Origin: Leuctra nigra
Lineage: Eukaryota > Arthropoda > Insecta > Plecoptera > Leuctridae
Length of the DNA: 64,000 bases
Direction of reading: 5' to 3'
Assembly (NCBI GenBank): GCA_934045905.1
Contig: OW203768.1
Span: 17,574,316 to 17,638,315, forward strand
Shown: piece by piece, positions 11,989 to 49,389 of the stretch
How positions within the stretch are numbered: the first letter of the stretch is position 1
Layout: the number at the start of each line of letters is the position of its first letter
Notes under the pieces: generated by a model
Seen by the model: the letters and a program-made list of their open reading frames with translations, nothing else
What the model was told of the DNA's origin: nothing
The model's database searches: none
Position numbers and translations under genes: made by a program

Positions 11989-13112
11989 CCCAGAAAAAAC
12001 ACTCCGTGTAAAAATACCAGCCAAGTCTCTTTAACTATAAAAAAAAATAGAAGAAATCTAAAAATTCAGCACTGAAAAGGAGTGATATCAAAAAAGGAGC
12101 CAAGTCAACGAATTTTCCAAATTTTAATCGTACCATTGAAATAAAAATATCAACCCCCGAGAAATACTTAAAAAAAGGACTTGGCGCATCGTTTTTTTAA
12201 AGACACTTTTCTATCCTAAAAGTATAGGAAGAACTCTACAAGTATATTTTCCTGAGTATATCACATTCATTATCGACGAATCATACTACGTTTTAATATA
12301 ACTAGTACTCTTACCTACTGGCAGTTTTGGTATTTTGTCAATATTCAGAGGAAATAAACGGATAAACGAATAACGAATAAACGGAAGCGGCCTAGTCTAT
12401 TCGTTATTGCCACTATTTCTAGGGTCATATTAATCAATCATACTTCTCAATATCGTGACTGAGGGAAATAGCGAAAGCGCTCATTACAAGAAGGCCGTCA
12501 ATGAGATTTGTATAAGTGACTAGTGCACTGAGCCATGCTGCTCAAATAATTACTGACTAGATTTTTATCTAAAGTAATACGTTATGTAATTTATGAATTT
12601 TTTTGGTATAAAATGTTAATTAATAGCAATTAATTACACGGCGAGAAGGTTCCAAGTATAATGCTGTAGTAGATATGTTGATGTACCCACAAAACTATAG
12701 GTACCTACCAATCACAAACACAACTGTTCTGTATTTATTGCTTGTAAGACAATGCTATGTTTCTTTGCGTACTTATATTTAAATTTAAAATATTTTACAG
12801 AATGTTCAATATTTAATTTGAAAGTTTTGTCCCAATTTTTCTAGGCATTTCTGAACTACGTAGTATGTGAGTGGCATAAGCTTAAGAATAGAAAAATGTC
12901 TTTAAAAAAACGATGCGCCAAGTCCTTTTTTTAAGTATTTCTCGGGGGTTGATATTTTTATTTCAATGGTACGATTAAAATTTGGAAAATTCGTTGACTT
13001 GGCTCCTTTTTTGATATCACTCCTTTTCAGTGCTGAATTTTTAGATTTCGTCTATTTTTTTTTATAGTTAAAGAGACTTGGCTGGTATTTTTACACGGAG
13101 TGTTTTTTCTGG
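11989..13112. mobile_element. Inner element with ~211-bp terminal inverted repeats
   Basis: Copies of a module starting cagaaaaaacactccgtg and ending cttggcgcatcgttttttt lie at 11989-12199 (forward), 12902-13112 (inverted) and 11584-11793 (inverted). The pair 11989/12902 encloses about 700 bp of AT-rich, non-coding DNA. The same module sits at 6618-6780 in the half copy. Confidence 0.7.
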
Positions 13113-14575
13113 GATATCACTTCTTTTGTTAGTTTATACATACAGCTTGTAGCACATGTCCGAGCAGGGACTAATTTCTTTAAAAAAATACGCCTCAACC
13201 GATTTGGTTACTATGAAAAGTTGCGTTTGGTATAAGATGAAAATGATTATCCAAGAAGAATAGCTTAAGTTTCGTTATAATCGATCCAGCCGTTTTCGAT
13301 ACATGACGTCACTTCCGGTTTTGAAATAGCGGCCGAATTCCGGTATAGGTAATAAGAAAACAATCTAGTTTTATCTAGTTGATACCTTCATGAACGACCA
13401 TCTGAATTCCTAATCCCTATATTTCCGTAAAATCGGTCATGCCGTTTGTAATATATGACGTCACTTCCGGTTTCATTTAGTGGTTCCTGCCGCCATTTCC
13501 GGTACCATTAATTTATTTATTCATTTTTCACAATTGATTTTTCAAATAAATAGCAGAATGAATACGCAGGAGCTAGTTCAGTTGCAATCGGTACAGGCGT
13601 TTTAGATATATGACGTCACTTCCGGTTTCAGGAATGGCGGCCGAGAACACTGCTACCTTGAATATATAAATTGTATTGTCTATGTTACAATGTAAGTTAA
13701 TTATGTACGTATTTTAAGTATAATTTGTTGAAATAAGTTAAATATTGCGTATTTATGACGTCACTTCCGGTTTAGAAAATAAGAAAATAATATTTTTTTT
13801 ATTGATACTTCATATAGATGACCATCTAAATCGAATGGCGCTAATTTCGTTCTAATCGGTCCAGACGTTTTTGAGTTATGACGTCACTTCCGGTTTAAAA
13901 ATGGCGGCACAAAAAATCACAAGAGGCAAGGTATCATCAGACGCCAAAAGTGCATATGTGGTAAAAGTTTCAGGTCGATCGGTTTAGCCGTTTAGGCTGT
14001 GGCGGTGATAGCAACGTTTCCTGATATCTTCAGAATCAGAAAGTGGTGTAATTTCACTGTTTTCTCGGCCCTCTAGCTCGCAAACGGCATAACATATTGT
14101 TCCCTAATTTGGTATATGTAGTGGGGTGGGCCATAGCTCGAAATTAAGATATATCGCAACAATGTGAGATTTTCCAATTTTAAGATCCAGTAGGCCGAAA
14201 ATGCCATGTTTTTGCTTACAGTAAAAGTGGTTGGTCTGCTCCTCAGTTTATTAGTCATTTACGGTATGTTGAGTTAGTGTGAGTGTACGGTACGACTTGG
14301 CTGGGTGGAGCGACCGCTCCACTTGATATTGATTTCTTTTCTTTTCAGCATAAGTTTTAGTTCAGTCTAGTTTTTGTTTAGTTATATTATAAGTTTGTTA
14401 AATGTTAGTTTGGTATACTGACTGGGATTTGATATGAATTATATGAATTTGTTTATGTGTAGTACTCCTGCTGTCAAGCTTAATTTATTTTATAGCTTAG
14501 TAGGGCAAAGTGCATAATATTTTGTATGTGTTAAATCTCTGATAAATAATAATTTAAAAAAATCTAATTCTCTTA

Positions 14576-14731
14576 GGCCCGGTTGCACAATGTCCCGATA
14601 AAGTTAGCGGTAGGATTTATCGGCTGAAACCTTAGCAACAGCCAATGAAACACAGCCATCTAGTCTGCTAAAGTACCCTTTAGGCTAGTGTGGACTTTAT
14701 TTTACTCTTTGGGACATGGTACAACCGGGCC
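14576..14731. mobile_element. PIF/Harbinger-like MITE, 156 bp
   Basis: Terminal inverted repeats start ggcccggttgYaca and are flanked by a TTA duplication (14573-14575 and 14732-14734). A 3-bp TTA target duplication with such ends is typical of Harbinger-type MITEs. Confidence 0.75.
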
Positions 14732-15244
14732 TTAAATTGTCTGTGTTAAAATTGAGGGTGTTTGAAATTTAAGCGATCTTCTACAATGCTTCTACCATAC
14801 TTGTTGGTATGAAGGGGGATAACATAATTACTGAGTAAACTATGCCGAGTATTAAAATGATTGGAATTTACTTGTTTAATAGTTTCAGAAAAATAATATT
14901 TGAAAATGAATTTTTATAAGTAAACAAATCAGTAACCTGTAAAACATTACAACGAAAAATTTTATTACCTTCGTATTGGTGATTCAATTAAGGCAGGTTT
15001 CCCATCAGTTTCCATAGTCTTTTCTGGAGCACTGAAAATAAAAAGCAACACAACTTCATTTTCTGTAAAATATTTTATTTGCAAAATCGTAGTCTGTCAG
15101 TAAATTTAGGCAACACAGCAATATTTTTCAAGTAATCTATTCGCTATTTTCTGTGTTTCTTTTTTACATGAAATAAATAAGTAATTGCTGAACTTGCTAG
15201 AAAAACTGTGAATAATGCCTTGTGCGGTAATGTCCAAAGGTACT

Positions 15245-16985
15245 AATTACTAACTAGGAAAACGCTCAGTGTAACGCGTTGATGAGCGAGCACAGAACAT
15301 GTAAAATCCCCAATCGCGATAAACAACACGGCACAAGACGATTTTCTCTGCAACTTTCCAATCTCCATATACTCTGGATGAATATCAGATCCATTGTGTC
15401 GTGACTTTCCTAAGTCATATTTTTTGCAGCTTTTGACAACCCATACCTACCAAACTCGTAAAATTACAATAAATACTTGACTGATTGGGCTTAACATATT
15501 GTGTAAAAATTTAGATAATGTTGGTCTTGATCACCATGCAAAATTTGAACTTAATCGGAACATTTTGACTGTCGACCAATCAGAAATGGGACGCCTGAAC
15601 AATGTCAACTGGAATAATGTCGACTCACTCGTGTGACAGGGTCTTTTCTTGAAGTGGAATAACGTCGATTTATTATATATAAGTGATTCTACATCCCACT
15701 TGACCTTTTTAACCTCCAATATTTTCGTCCCAATTTTTTTGCATGAAATATTGCTTTGCATTCAAACAAGTCCAGCGTTAGAATTAGCTCAGACTAAATT
15801 GTGGGAACCGTAAAAACGCTTAAAAATGGCGCCAAATCAAGGTGTGACGTCAGTGGAATACGTCAGTGACGTCAGTGGAGTCGACATTATTCCAATGGAA
15901 GAACGTCGACTTGTAGTCGAGATTATTCCAGTGGAATAATGTCGACTGAGAGTCGACGTTCTTCCAATCGAGGACTGTGTTTTCACGATACTGGAATAAG
16001 AGCGACTTTTGAGTCGACGTTCTTCCACTTTATCAACATTTATTTTAAGTACCTAATCAGGAAGTATGTCGACTTTTGAGTCGACGTTCTTCCACTTTAT
16101 CAACATTTATTTTAAGTACCTAATCAGGAAGTATGTAGACTCTCAGTCGACGTTATTCCACTGGAATAACGGACGTTATTCCAGTTGATAATATTATAAA
16201 GTACTTTTATTGGAATAACGTCGACTTTCAGTCGATATTATTCCACTTCATGAAAAGACCCGGTCACACGAGTGAGTCGACATTATTCCAGTCGACATTA
16301 TTCAGCTTCCCCTCAGAAATAACCAATTGGAGGATTTGGCCTTCGTACTGCCAAAGTTAATTAGTACTGCATACGATTTGATATGCGCTAGTTTTACTGT
16401 AAATTGTGGACCGCTTGGCTGCTCTACAGACCTTGGAGCAGAAGCTAAAGAAGGCAGGGGTTGAAAATGAAGTATACATTTTACAAATATTTCAAGATTA
16501 TGGAATAAAATGTCCCTAAAATGACAAAACTTTTGAAAATAACGACAGATGAGACTGAAAATTGGCAAAAATACCTTAAATGTTGGTACCAATGACCATG
16601 CGAAGTTTTAAGTTGGTCGGTCAATCGGTTCTAGTTTAAATTTCAAAAATCACATGAAAAAATAGTTTTAAATTTTAACCAATTGGAGGATTTGCCTGAA
16701 ACTTTGTATGATTGGGTATAATGTTGGTTGCAATGTTTTTGCTAAATTTCAAATTAATCGGAGCAACCAATCGAAAGATAATATTTTTTTAAACTTGGAC
16801 CAATCACAGGAGCCAGTCCAAAAACGATCCCAGGGACCGCATAGATTACGTTAGCATGTGTGCAAAGTTTCAGATCGATTGAATGTGCGGTTTGACCTGG
16901 GCTGTGACCACAAAAAAAACAACACACACACAGAGAAAGTGCCATAAGAGTACCGTGGTGACGCTCGCTACGCTCGCTCAATTAA
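15245..16985 (+). repeat. Dispersed repeat copy 2, interrupted by a hAT-like element
   Basis: The left end is aactaggaaaacgctcag and the right end is gctcgctacgctcgctca. The body has the same gaccatgcaaaattt and gatcgRtcaatcggtt paragraphs as the 4030 copy. It is split by the insertion at 15588-16312. Confidence 0.65.
15588..16312. mobile_element. hAT-like non-autonomous element rich in GTCGAC motifs
   Basis: The 8-bp duplication TCAGAAAT flanks the element exactly (15580-15587, 16313-16320). The terminal ~85 bp are inverted copies containing actcactcgtgtgac. Inside, variants of tggaataaNgtcga occur more than ten times in both orientations, and a ~62-bp unit is tandemly repeated at about 16010-16135. 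There is no coding capacity. Confidence 0.8.
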
Positions 16986-17840
16986 TTATTTTTTTGAAAA
17001 TCACAATGATACGAGGGGACACAATTGCAACAGAGTAATCTAAAAGGGGCCGAGTGGGCCTATAGAAACAGCAATCACTTCACAGTTCACAATTTCAGCT
17101 TTGTCATATTTTATCATTATTGTAGTATATTGTCAATAACAATAGGGAAGTCTCGTGAAGATTTGAATTCAGAATAATATTTATTTTATGAAAGTTGAGA
17201 TGTTGCTGAACACAGATGTGGTATTATTTTTGTTGTTGGACGAATAGTTCTCATGTAATTAATTTACAAAGTTTGATAGATCTCCTCTCATTTAAAAACA
17301 GGAAAATTGGCAATGACATCACAGTTTGCTATATTGCCATGGCAACAAGGGAATCCCCATGTCAACACAATGTTAATGACTTGGAATTGACATCACAGTT
17401 CTGATTCTTGTTACAGGCCGTTTTCCCGCCAAAAATCCTATGATATTAGAACTCGATTTTTATGAATGAAAATTTAAGATTTCATAGGTAATAAGTGTAT
17501 TTGTCATTATTATTTGTGTTTATTTATAGAAATTCACTAGAATAAAATTTCATGAGACTTCCCTATTATTCATTATTTTTCAATTTCAATGATATCACGA
17601 TTCACGAAACATCATTCACCATTATATTGAATTAAATTCAAAACCTGACTGACCAACCAGTTACCCTTGTATGGATGTTACCATGTTTGTTTATTTGCCC
17701 AGCTTACGCCGGGCATTCCAAAAATTGTTTATAGACTCATCATGTGTTCCTCTCCACAGTAATCTTTAGTAAAAGGCGAAAGATTAGTATGTTTTGAAGA
17801 GAAACCAGAGTAATTATGAATAATTTTGAATGTATATTTC
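16986..17840. other. AT-rich intergenic DNA; nothing recognised
   Basis: No coherent ORF, RNA gene or inverted repeat was seen. Confidence 0.4.
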
Positions 17841-17891
17841 CAAACTCGGCTGCACCGAGATCGTCGATGTCCTGCTACAAAAATGCAATCA

Positions 17892-18272
17892 GCGCATTCT
17901 GTTGCGTCGGATGTGAAACAAAAGCGCTCGATCGCCCGTGAGCTACCGCTAAAGTGATGAAAATATGTACTAAAAAGACAACAAACCGCGCATTCTGTGC
18001 AGACCGCGCGGAACTACAACGCGCAGCCGCCCGAGAGCTAGCGCTAAAGTGGTGAACATATGTACTAAAACGGCGACAGCCTGCGCATTCTGTGTAGACC
18101 GCGCGGAACTACAACGCTCAACCTTCCGAGAGCTAGCGCTAAAGTGGTGGATATATGCACTAAATTAACTGCAAGTAGCGCATTCTGTTGTGGATATAGA
18201 GAACTACAATACACGACAGCGCGAGAGATCCCGCTACGGTGGTTGACAGATGTACTAACAAAGTCAGAAAAA
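17892..18272. repeat. Four-unit tandem repeat, ~95 bp period
   Basis: The phrase gcgcattctg recurs at about 17892, 17988, 18083 and 18178, with gctaRcgctaaagtgRtg and tatgtactaaa in each unit. The repeat is GC-richer than its surroundings, has no ORF, and lies 150 bp upstream of the first 5S gene. Confidence 0.8.
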
Positions 18273-18426
18273 TAATAGTTGTTTTACGTGATTTATGCAA
18301 CAGGTAGAATTTTATGTGGTTGTAAAATAAACGACGAAACAAAACGTAAATTTCCCGAATTTAATTATTGAATATTATTATTAATGATACGGTTGGTTAT
18401 ATTGGAGTTAATCCATCTCAATTCTT

Positions 18427-18546
18427 GTCAACGACCATACCATGTTGAAAACACCGGTTCTCGTCCGATCACCGAAGTTAAGCAACATCGGGCGCGGTCA
18501 GTACTTGGATGGGTGACCGCTTGGGAACACCGCGTGCCGTTGGCAA
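18427..18546 (+). rRNA. 5S rRNA: 5S rRNA gene, copy 1
   Basis: A 120-bp sequence begins gtcaacgaccataccatg, contains the internal control region (gttaagcaacatcgggc, then acttggatgggtgaccgc) and ends gtgccgttggcaa. A T-rich terminator (cttttctt) follows. The 5' and 3' ends pair to form helix I. RNA polymerase III would transcribe it from the internal promoter. Its upstream flank differs from those of copies 2 and 3. Confidence 0.93.
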
Positions 18547-18881
18547 AACTTTTCTTAAAATTTTTTAAACATAAGTAAATCAATTCATAATATATTTTCT
18601 CTTTTTAATATTTCTTAGTCACGTCTAGTTACAGATGCGCGCGTAACATTGTGATGTGATGTGATCAACCTTCATTGTTATAATGATTTCAATTGCCCGT
18701 TCATTTGCCTATCGGAAGGTGACACTTTGTTTACTCAAGCAATAATGTCTTTTTATACTATTGTTAATATATTATTTAGTTTCCGCGGTTTCTGGAAGGC
18801 GAGCTGACCGTCAGGTTTCAGGTATAAAGATTACTTGCTTGGATGCACATCAACACTTCAAAGGCAAAGCCACTGACAGGC

Positions 18882-19044
18882 ATTTTCCATCCATCTTAAT
18901 CTACAAACTTTACAACAATGAAAAATACAACTCAACAATGAAAAACTAGGAAACAGTGAAATTATGGTTTGTTTTAAGAGTTTTTCATTGGTGAGTTGTA
19001 TTTTTCATTGTTGTAAAGTTTGTAGATGAAGATGGATGGAAAAT
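18882..19044. repeat. Near-perfect 65-bp-stem hairpin
   Basis: Arms 18882-18946 and 18980-19044 are inverted copies (attttccatccatc at one end, gatggatggaaaat at the other) with a 33-base loop. It is probably a MITE between 5S genes; the ORF overlapping the left arm is incidental. Confidence 0.7.
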
Positions 19045-19320
19045 TTTGTGATCTTTAAAATTGCTAGTAAAATAAAATAGTTTATCAAAATATAAACAAT
19101 TTATGTTATTATTAAACAAGATAGAAGGAGCAATGAAGAGTATTGTTTCAGTTTTATACAATTAAATGCATATCGCCGGAGAAAACGAAGGGAATTGTTA
19201 TGAAAATATTTTCGGACAAAGTATTTGTTCACCCACACCACATCGAACCTGGGCAAATTACAAGATAATGTGGTCGACTTTGTGTTTGTAATAAATGTGT
19301 TATCGACGTAACAAACTCTC

Positions 19321-19440
19321 GTCAACGACCATACCATGTTGAAAACACCGGTTCTCGTCCGATCACCGAAGTTAAGCAACATCGGGCGCGGTCAGTACTT
19401 GGATGGGTGACCGCTTGGGAACACCGCGTGCCGTTGGCAA
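19321..19440 (+). rRNA. 5S rRNA: 5S rRNA gene, copy 2
   Basis: This is identical to copy 1 over its 120 bp as far as read, with an intact internal promoter, and is followed by cactttttat, a five-T pol III terminator. About 100 bp upstream and 180 bp downstream are shared with copy 3, so the two belong to one duplicated block. Confidence 0.94.
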
Positions 19441-19662
19441 CACTTTTTATATGTTTTATTTTTATAATCATATTAGATTATGAGCGATTAAACGTTTTTG
19501 TATGATATGATTGATTTATTATGATAAACAGTTGGCTGTATTGATTTAAATATTTAAAAAAAAAAAAGATTATTTCTTTGCCTGTTTTTTTAATTCCAAT
19601 ACATTTTATTGCTCGGTTAATTCTCATTCTTCACAAAGAAATGCACATTTTACATAGATCTT

Positions 19663-20450
19663 TTTTTTGTCTGGGGTTTAACGTCGCACTGTTCTGCAGC
19701 GAGGCTAATGGCGACGGATGAATGATTATGATAAAGATTGGGAGATGATGGTGAAAAGTAGTTAAGGATGGAAGGTGGAAGGAGGCGTTCGTTGCCTATT
19801 ACTAGGGTACCTTCCCAGCATTTGCCTATAGACCAGTGTTGAGTAACATGATACAAAGTAACATGTTACTGGTAACATGTTAACTTTTTCGAGTAAAAGT
19901 AACTGTAACATGTTACTTTGAAAATAAAGTATTTGTATTCCTAACATGTTACTTATTTTGAGTAACTTAACTGATTGTAACATGTTACAAATTTATTTTG
20001 TTTCCATAGAATATTCAAGTAGGTAAACACCTAAAAGTCAATTTCAGAATGTTAAAAAACACTAAATATTTTGAAAATGCCTCTTGGAAGGCAATTTTGT
20101 TGTCATTTTAACTTTTTTTCGGTTAATTTCATATTTATTTGTGTATTATTTATGACGTACAGGTTCAAAGATTTTTGAAAAGTAACTGTGAAAGTAACTG
20201 CTGACTTTATGCAAGTAACTGTAACTGTATCGGTGTTACTTTTAAAATGAAGTAACTTTAACTGTAACACTGTTAGAATTTTGGACAAGTAACTGTAACT
20301 GTAACACTGATACATTTTAAAAGTAACTTAGCCAACACTGCTATAGACTGAGGGAATACCACGAAAAAAAACCCAGTCAGGAAGGACGGCCGCGGGAATC
20401 GAACCCGGGCCTCCGGAGATCTATTGGTAGAGATCAGCAGGCTGTATAAT
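19663..20450 (-). mobile_element. tRNA-derived SINE, copy 1, split by a hAT element
   Basis: The minus-strand SINE carries the pol III B-box (ggttcgattccc, complement near 20398-20409) and ends in the region gttctgcagcgaggctaatg. Its halves are separated by the 507-bp insertion at 19834-20340. Compare the uninterrupted copies at 30179 and 31325. Confidence 0.75.
19834..20340. mobile_element. hAT-like MITE nested in SINE
   Basis: Ends read CAGTGTTG on both strands and are flanked by the 8-bp duplication CTATAGAC (19826-19833 and 20341-20348). The interior is made of repeated agtaactgtaac and the palindrome gtaacatgttac. It has no ORF. Confidence 0.85.
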
Positions 20451-21002
20451 CAAAGTTCATTTTTTGGGATCCAAGACTATATTCATAACATGAGAAAAAT
20501 AATTCAGAAAACCATGTATAACTTTAAATCATAGTTTTATAATGTAATATGTGTGTTATATGAAATGAGATAATGAAGAATTTTTTAACAAAGTTTTCGT
20601 TAAATAATTTTTGTGGGCATTTTGTCTAACAATGGGAAAGGGTCCATTCATTCAGCATGTTAAACCTACAAATATTCTCTTCCACCTTATGTCATTATTG
20701 TCAGATGACAAGAAAAATCAGAAGAAAAATTGATACAGTGTTTTTCATATTACTTGGTAGCAACTTGGTTTTTACGCAATCATATTTTGTTTTTTTTGTT
20801 TTTATTACAAAACGTGATTATTTTTTTCGGTAGTTTATATCCCCATAAAAAAGTTATGAAAATTTGAAAATATGAAATTTTTGTTCTGAAAATATTTTCT
20901 GAAAAAGTATTTGTCACACCCACATCGAACCTGGGCATATTACAAGATAACGTGATCGACTTTGTGTTTGTAATAAATGTGCTATCTACGCTTCAAACTC
21001 TC
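20451..21002. other. 5S spacer with a duplicated segment
   Basis: The block 20628-20840 (caatgggaaagggtccattc onward) is repeated directly at 21942-22142, so the third 5S copy sits between direct repeats. Confidence 0.6.
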
Positions 21003-21114
21003 GTCAACGACCATACCATGTTGAAAACACCGGTTCTCGTCCGATCACCGAAACATCGGGCGCGGTCAGTACTTGGATGGGTGACCGCTTGGGAACACCG
21101 CGTGCCGTTGGCAA
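21003..21114 (+). pseudogene. 5S rRNA: 5S rRNA copy 3 with 8-bp internal deletion
   Basis: This is identical to copies 1 and 2 except that gttaagca is missing after gatcaccgaa, leaving 112 bp. The lost bases belong to the A-box part of the internal promoter and to loop A/helix III of the RNA. Transcription and folding should both suffer, although the downstream terminator (cactttttat) is intact. Confidence 0.88.
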
Positions 21115-21299
21115 CACTTTTTATATGTTTTATTTTTATTATCATACAACACCTAGCCGTTTTTGTATGATATGATTGATTTATTATGATAAACAGTTGG
21201 CTGTATTGATTTAAATATTATAAAATAAAATTTCGATTATTTCTTTGCCTGTTTTTTTAATTCCAATACATTTTATTGCTCGGTTAAAAATCTCTATTC

Positions 21300-22555
21300 T
21301 CTTGTTAGGTATTTTCCTTGTAAAACCACATGTTTCTTCCGTTGCTAAGTGACCATGCTGTCTGCTTGAACATGCTTCATCTATCAGCATTTTGTAACCC
21401 CTCTCTAAAGTCAAAAAGCCTATTTTTAAAGCCTATTTTTGGCAGAGGTATCAATATTCACTATTTACACGATACTGTGAAATATTAACAACTTCTCGTG
21501 TCAAGATTTTGAGATATTGTAGTTATAAATTCCTATTTTTAACATGTAGTCTTATGGGGGCCATTAAAATCATGACGATTCCATGCTATTTTTGAGTTTT
21601 GAATTTTACTGAGGTTCAATGTTTTTTCAAAAAACTGATTTCTAGATAGATCGTTGGACATTCTATTAGGAAAAAAATTGAAAACAATACCTACCAACGT
21701 GTGCTATTTTAAAAGTTATCAACCAAAAACTAAATGATTTTCCTATACCTCCTGTGTTACTGTTTTGTTCATTCTCGGAAGGCAATAAATTGAAACCTCG
21801 CTATACGACAGGGGTTGCAGTTAAATGACATTTTATGATTCATTTATACTTAAAATATAGTTGAAATGTAGGAAAACGTTTTCTGAACTTGTTATTTCAA
21901 GATTTTTTTTTGTATATGTATAATGATGGTACTACCTTAAGTCTAACAATGGGAAAGGGTCCATTCATTCAGTGTGTTTAAACCTGCAAATATTCTCTTT
22001 CACCTTAATATGTCATTTGTCAGATAACAAGAAAAATTAATACAGTGTTGTTCATGAACTTGGTAGCAATTTGGTGTTTACACAATCGAATTTTGGGCAA
22101 CGTTTATTTTTTACAAACCATGATTTTTTTTCGGTAGTCTATGCAGTTTTGATCAAGTTGGCTGGGTGTAACTAAGGCTATAATGTCTATGATGTAACAT
22201 TGTGAGCACGCAGGTAAAAAAGTCACCATTTTCCGAGACCGGCAACATTTTTTTGATTCCAATAATAATAATGAACTATTTTTTGGGTCGATTAAAGGAA
22301 ATAGTTCCATTTTCAAATTGTAAATCTAGTCGATAATACTCCCAGAAATATGCGATTCGGATGTAAAAAAAACACTTGCATGAAAATGCATTAGATATGG
22401 TTGTAAACTCGTAAGTTACAATTTTGTAACATTTGTTCGTGTAATGCATGTTGCATAATATAATGCTGCGAAGTGAGTTAATTTATGAAATATGGTTTTT
22501 ACTGATTCCCTCAGTTAGGTGAATGTTAATAAATACCACCTGCAATATGAAAATA
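21300..22555. other. AT-rich spacer with second half of direct repeat
   Basis: The only recognised content is the repeat copy at 21942-22142. Around 21720-21870 there is weak similarity to 8140-8350. Confidence 0.4.
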
Positions 22556-22559
22556 TTTT

Positions 22560-22627
22560 CCTCGAGTGGGACTCGAACCACGACCTTCCGATATCTAGTC
22601 AGATGCTCAACCAGCTGAGCTACCGAT
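22560..22627 (-). pseudogene. tRNA-like sequence (pseudogene or SINE head)
   Basis: On the minus strand an A-box (ggtagctcagctggttgagc) and a B-box (ggttcgagtcc) are in tRNA spacing, with an anticodon loop ctagata. The T stem pairs for only four bases and the 5' side of the acceptor (ending atcgg) does not pair fully with the 3' side (tcgagg). A functional tRNA is therefore unlikely. Confidence 0.6.
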
Positions 22628-23375
22628 TTTAATTAAAATATTGAAAATCACAATAAAAAACATAAAAAGGCTGCACATATTTTTTTAAAAAACGTCTTGT
22701 ACCGGATTGTTTTCAAATGTGTACCTGTTACAGATAAAGGATAAATCTATGTGTATCCATGATTGGAAAAAATAATCGGAAATGTTTTTTACACTTTTTG
22801 CAGGGAACTTGAGTAATTTAAGAGTAATTTTGCACCCCGGCGCGTAAAAGCAAAATGAGAAAGCAAACATTTTCGACCATGGGGACACAGATTTACTCTT
22901 TGTGTATAATCTATGCAGCTTTAAAGTCAATCGGGGGACTGTCGGTGGCAGGCCAATACCAAGAAGATGCTCTAGGAAGGGCCGCCCTATTGGCGTTTAA
23001 AACCTGGTACGGTAGCAGCACTTGTCCTGTGTAACAGTGTAGTATAGACAAGGTGTATAGAAGTAAAGTAGTGTGTAGTGTTTTCGGATTAGAGCAGCCT
23101 TCATTGACGATTTATGAACTTATTTCAGATATATCAAAACAATATAATACAAGTCTTACCAGAGTAAAATAAGCTCTCTGCTTTGAAATGTTCCTCACAC
23201 ACTAACATGCATTTTGGAAACCCTTTTCCCAATCTTCATAGCAGATTGCAGATGATTGTTTCTCCCGCACATCGTCCTTTGGGAATAAATGAAATGAGAG
23301 TCCATCTGCTGTGTTCATTCTTTGTTTGAACATTGAGGAACACTACAGTATCGATTTGCTGCTTTTGGTTTGCTT
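22628..23375. other. Downstream flank of transporter gene; nothing recognised
   Basis: AT-rich DNA past the transporter stop codon. It should hold the 3' untranslated region on the minus strand, but I could not place a definite end. Confidence 0.35.

Positions 23376-49389
<26,014 letters not shown>

Larger units (their letters stand above)
10343..14329. mobile_element. 4-kb foldback element with 1.2-kb inverted arms
   Basis: The left arm 10343-11575 and right arm 13113-14329 are near-identical inverted copies. The outer ends read atatcWAGTGGAGCGG and contain the near-palindrome gtggagcggtcgctccac. Each arm holds five exact CCGGAAGTGACGTCA motifs spaced about 120-155 bp apart. No transposase ORF is seen, so the element is non-autonomous. 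Transcription through it would give a long double-stranded RNA. Its superfamily cannot be assigned because no clean target duplication is visible. Confidence 0.85.

Noticed and set aside
22560..22627. A functional tRNA gene on the minus strand
   Set aside because: A- and B-boxes are present, but the acceptor stem and T stem do not pair fully.
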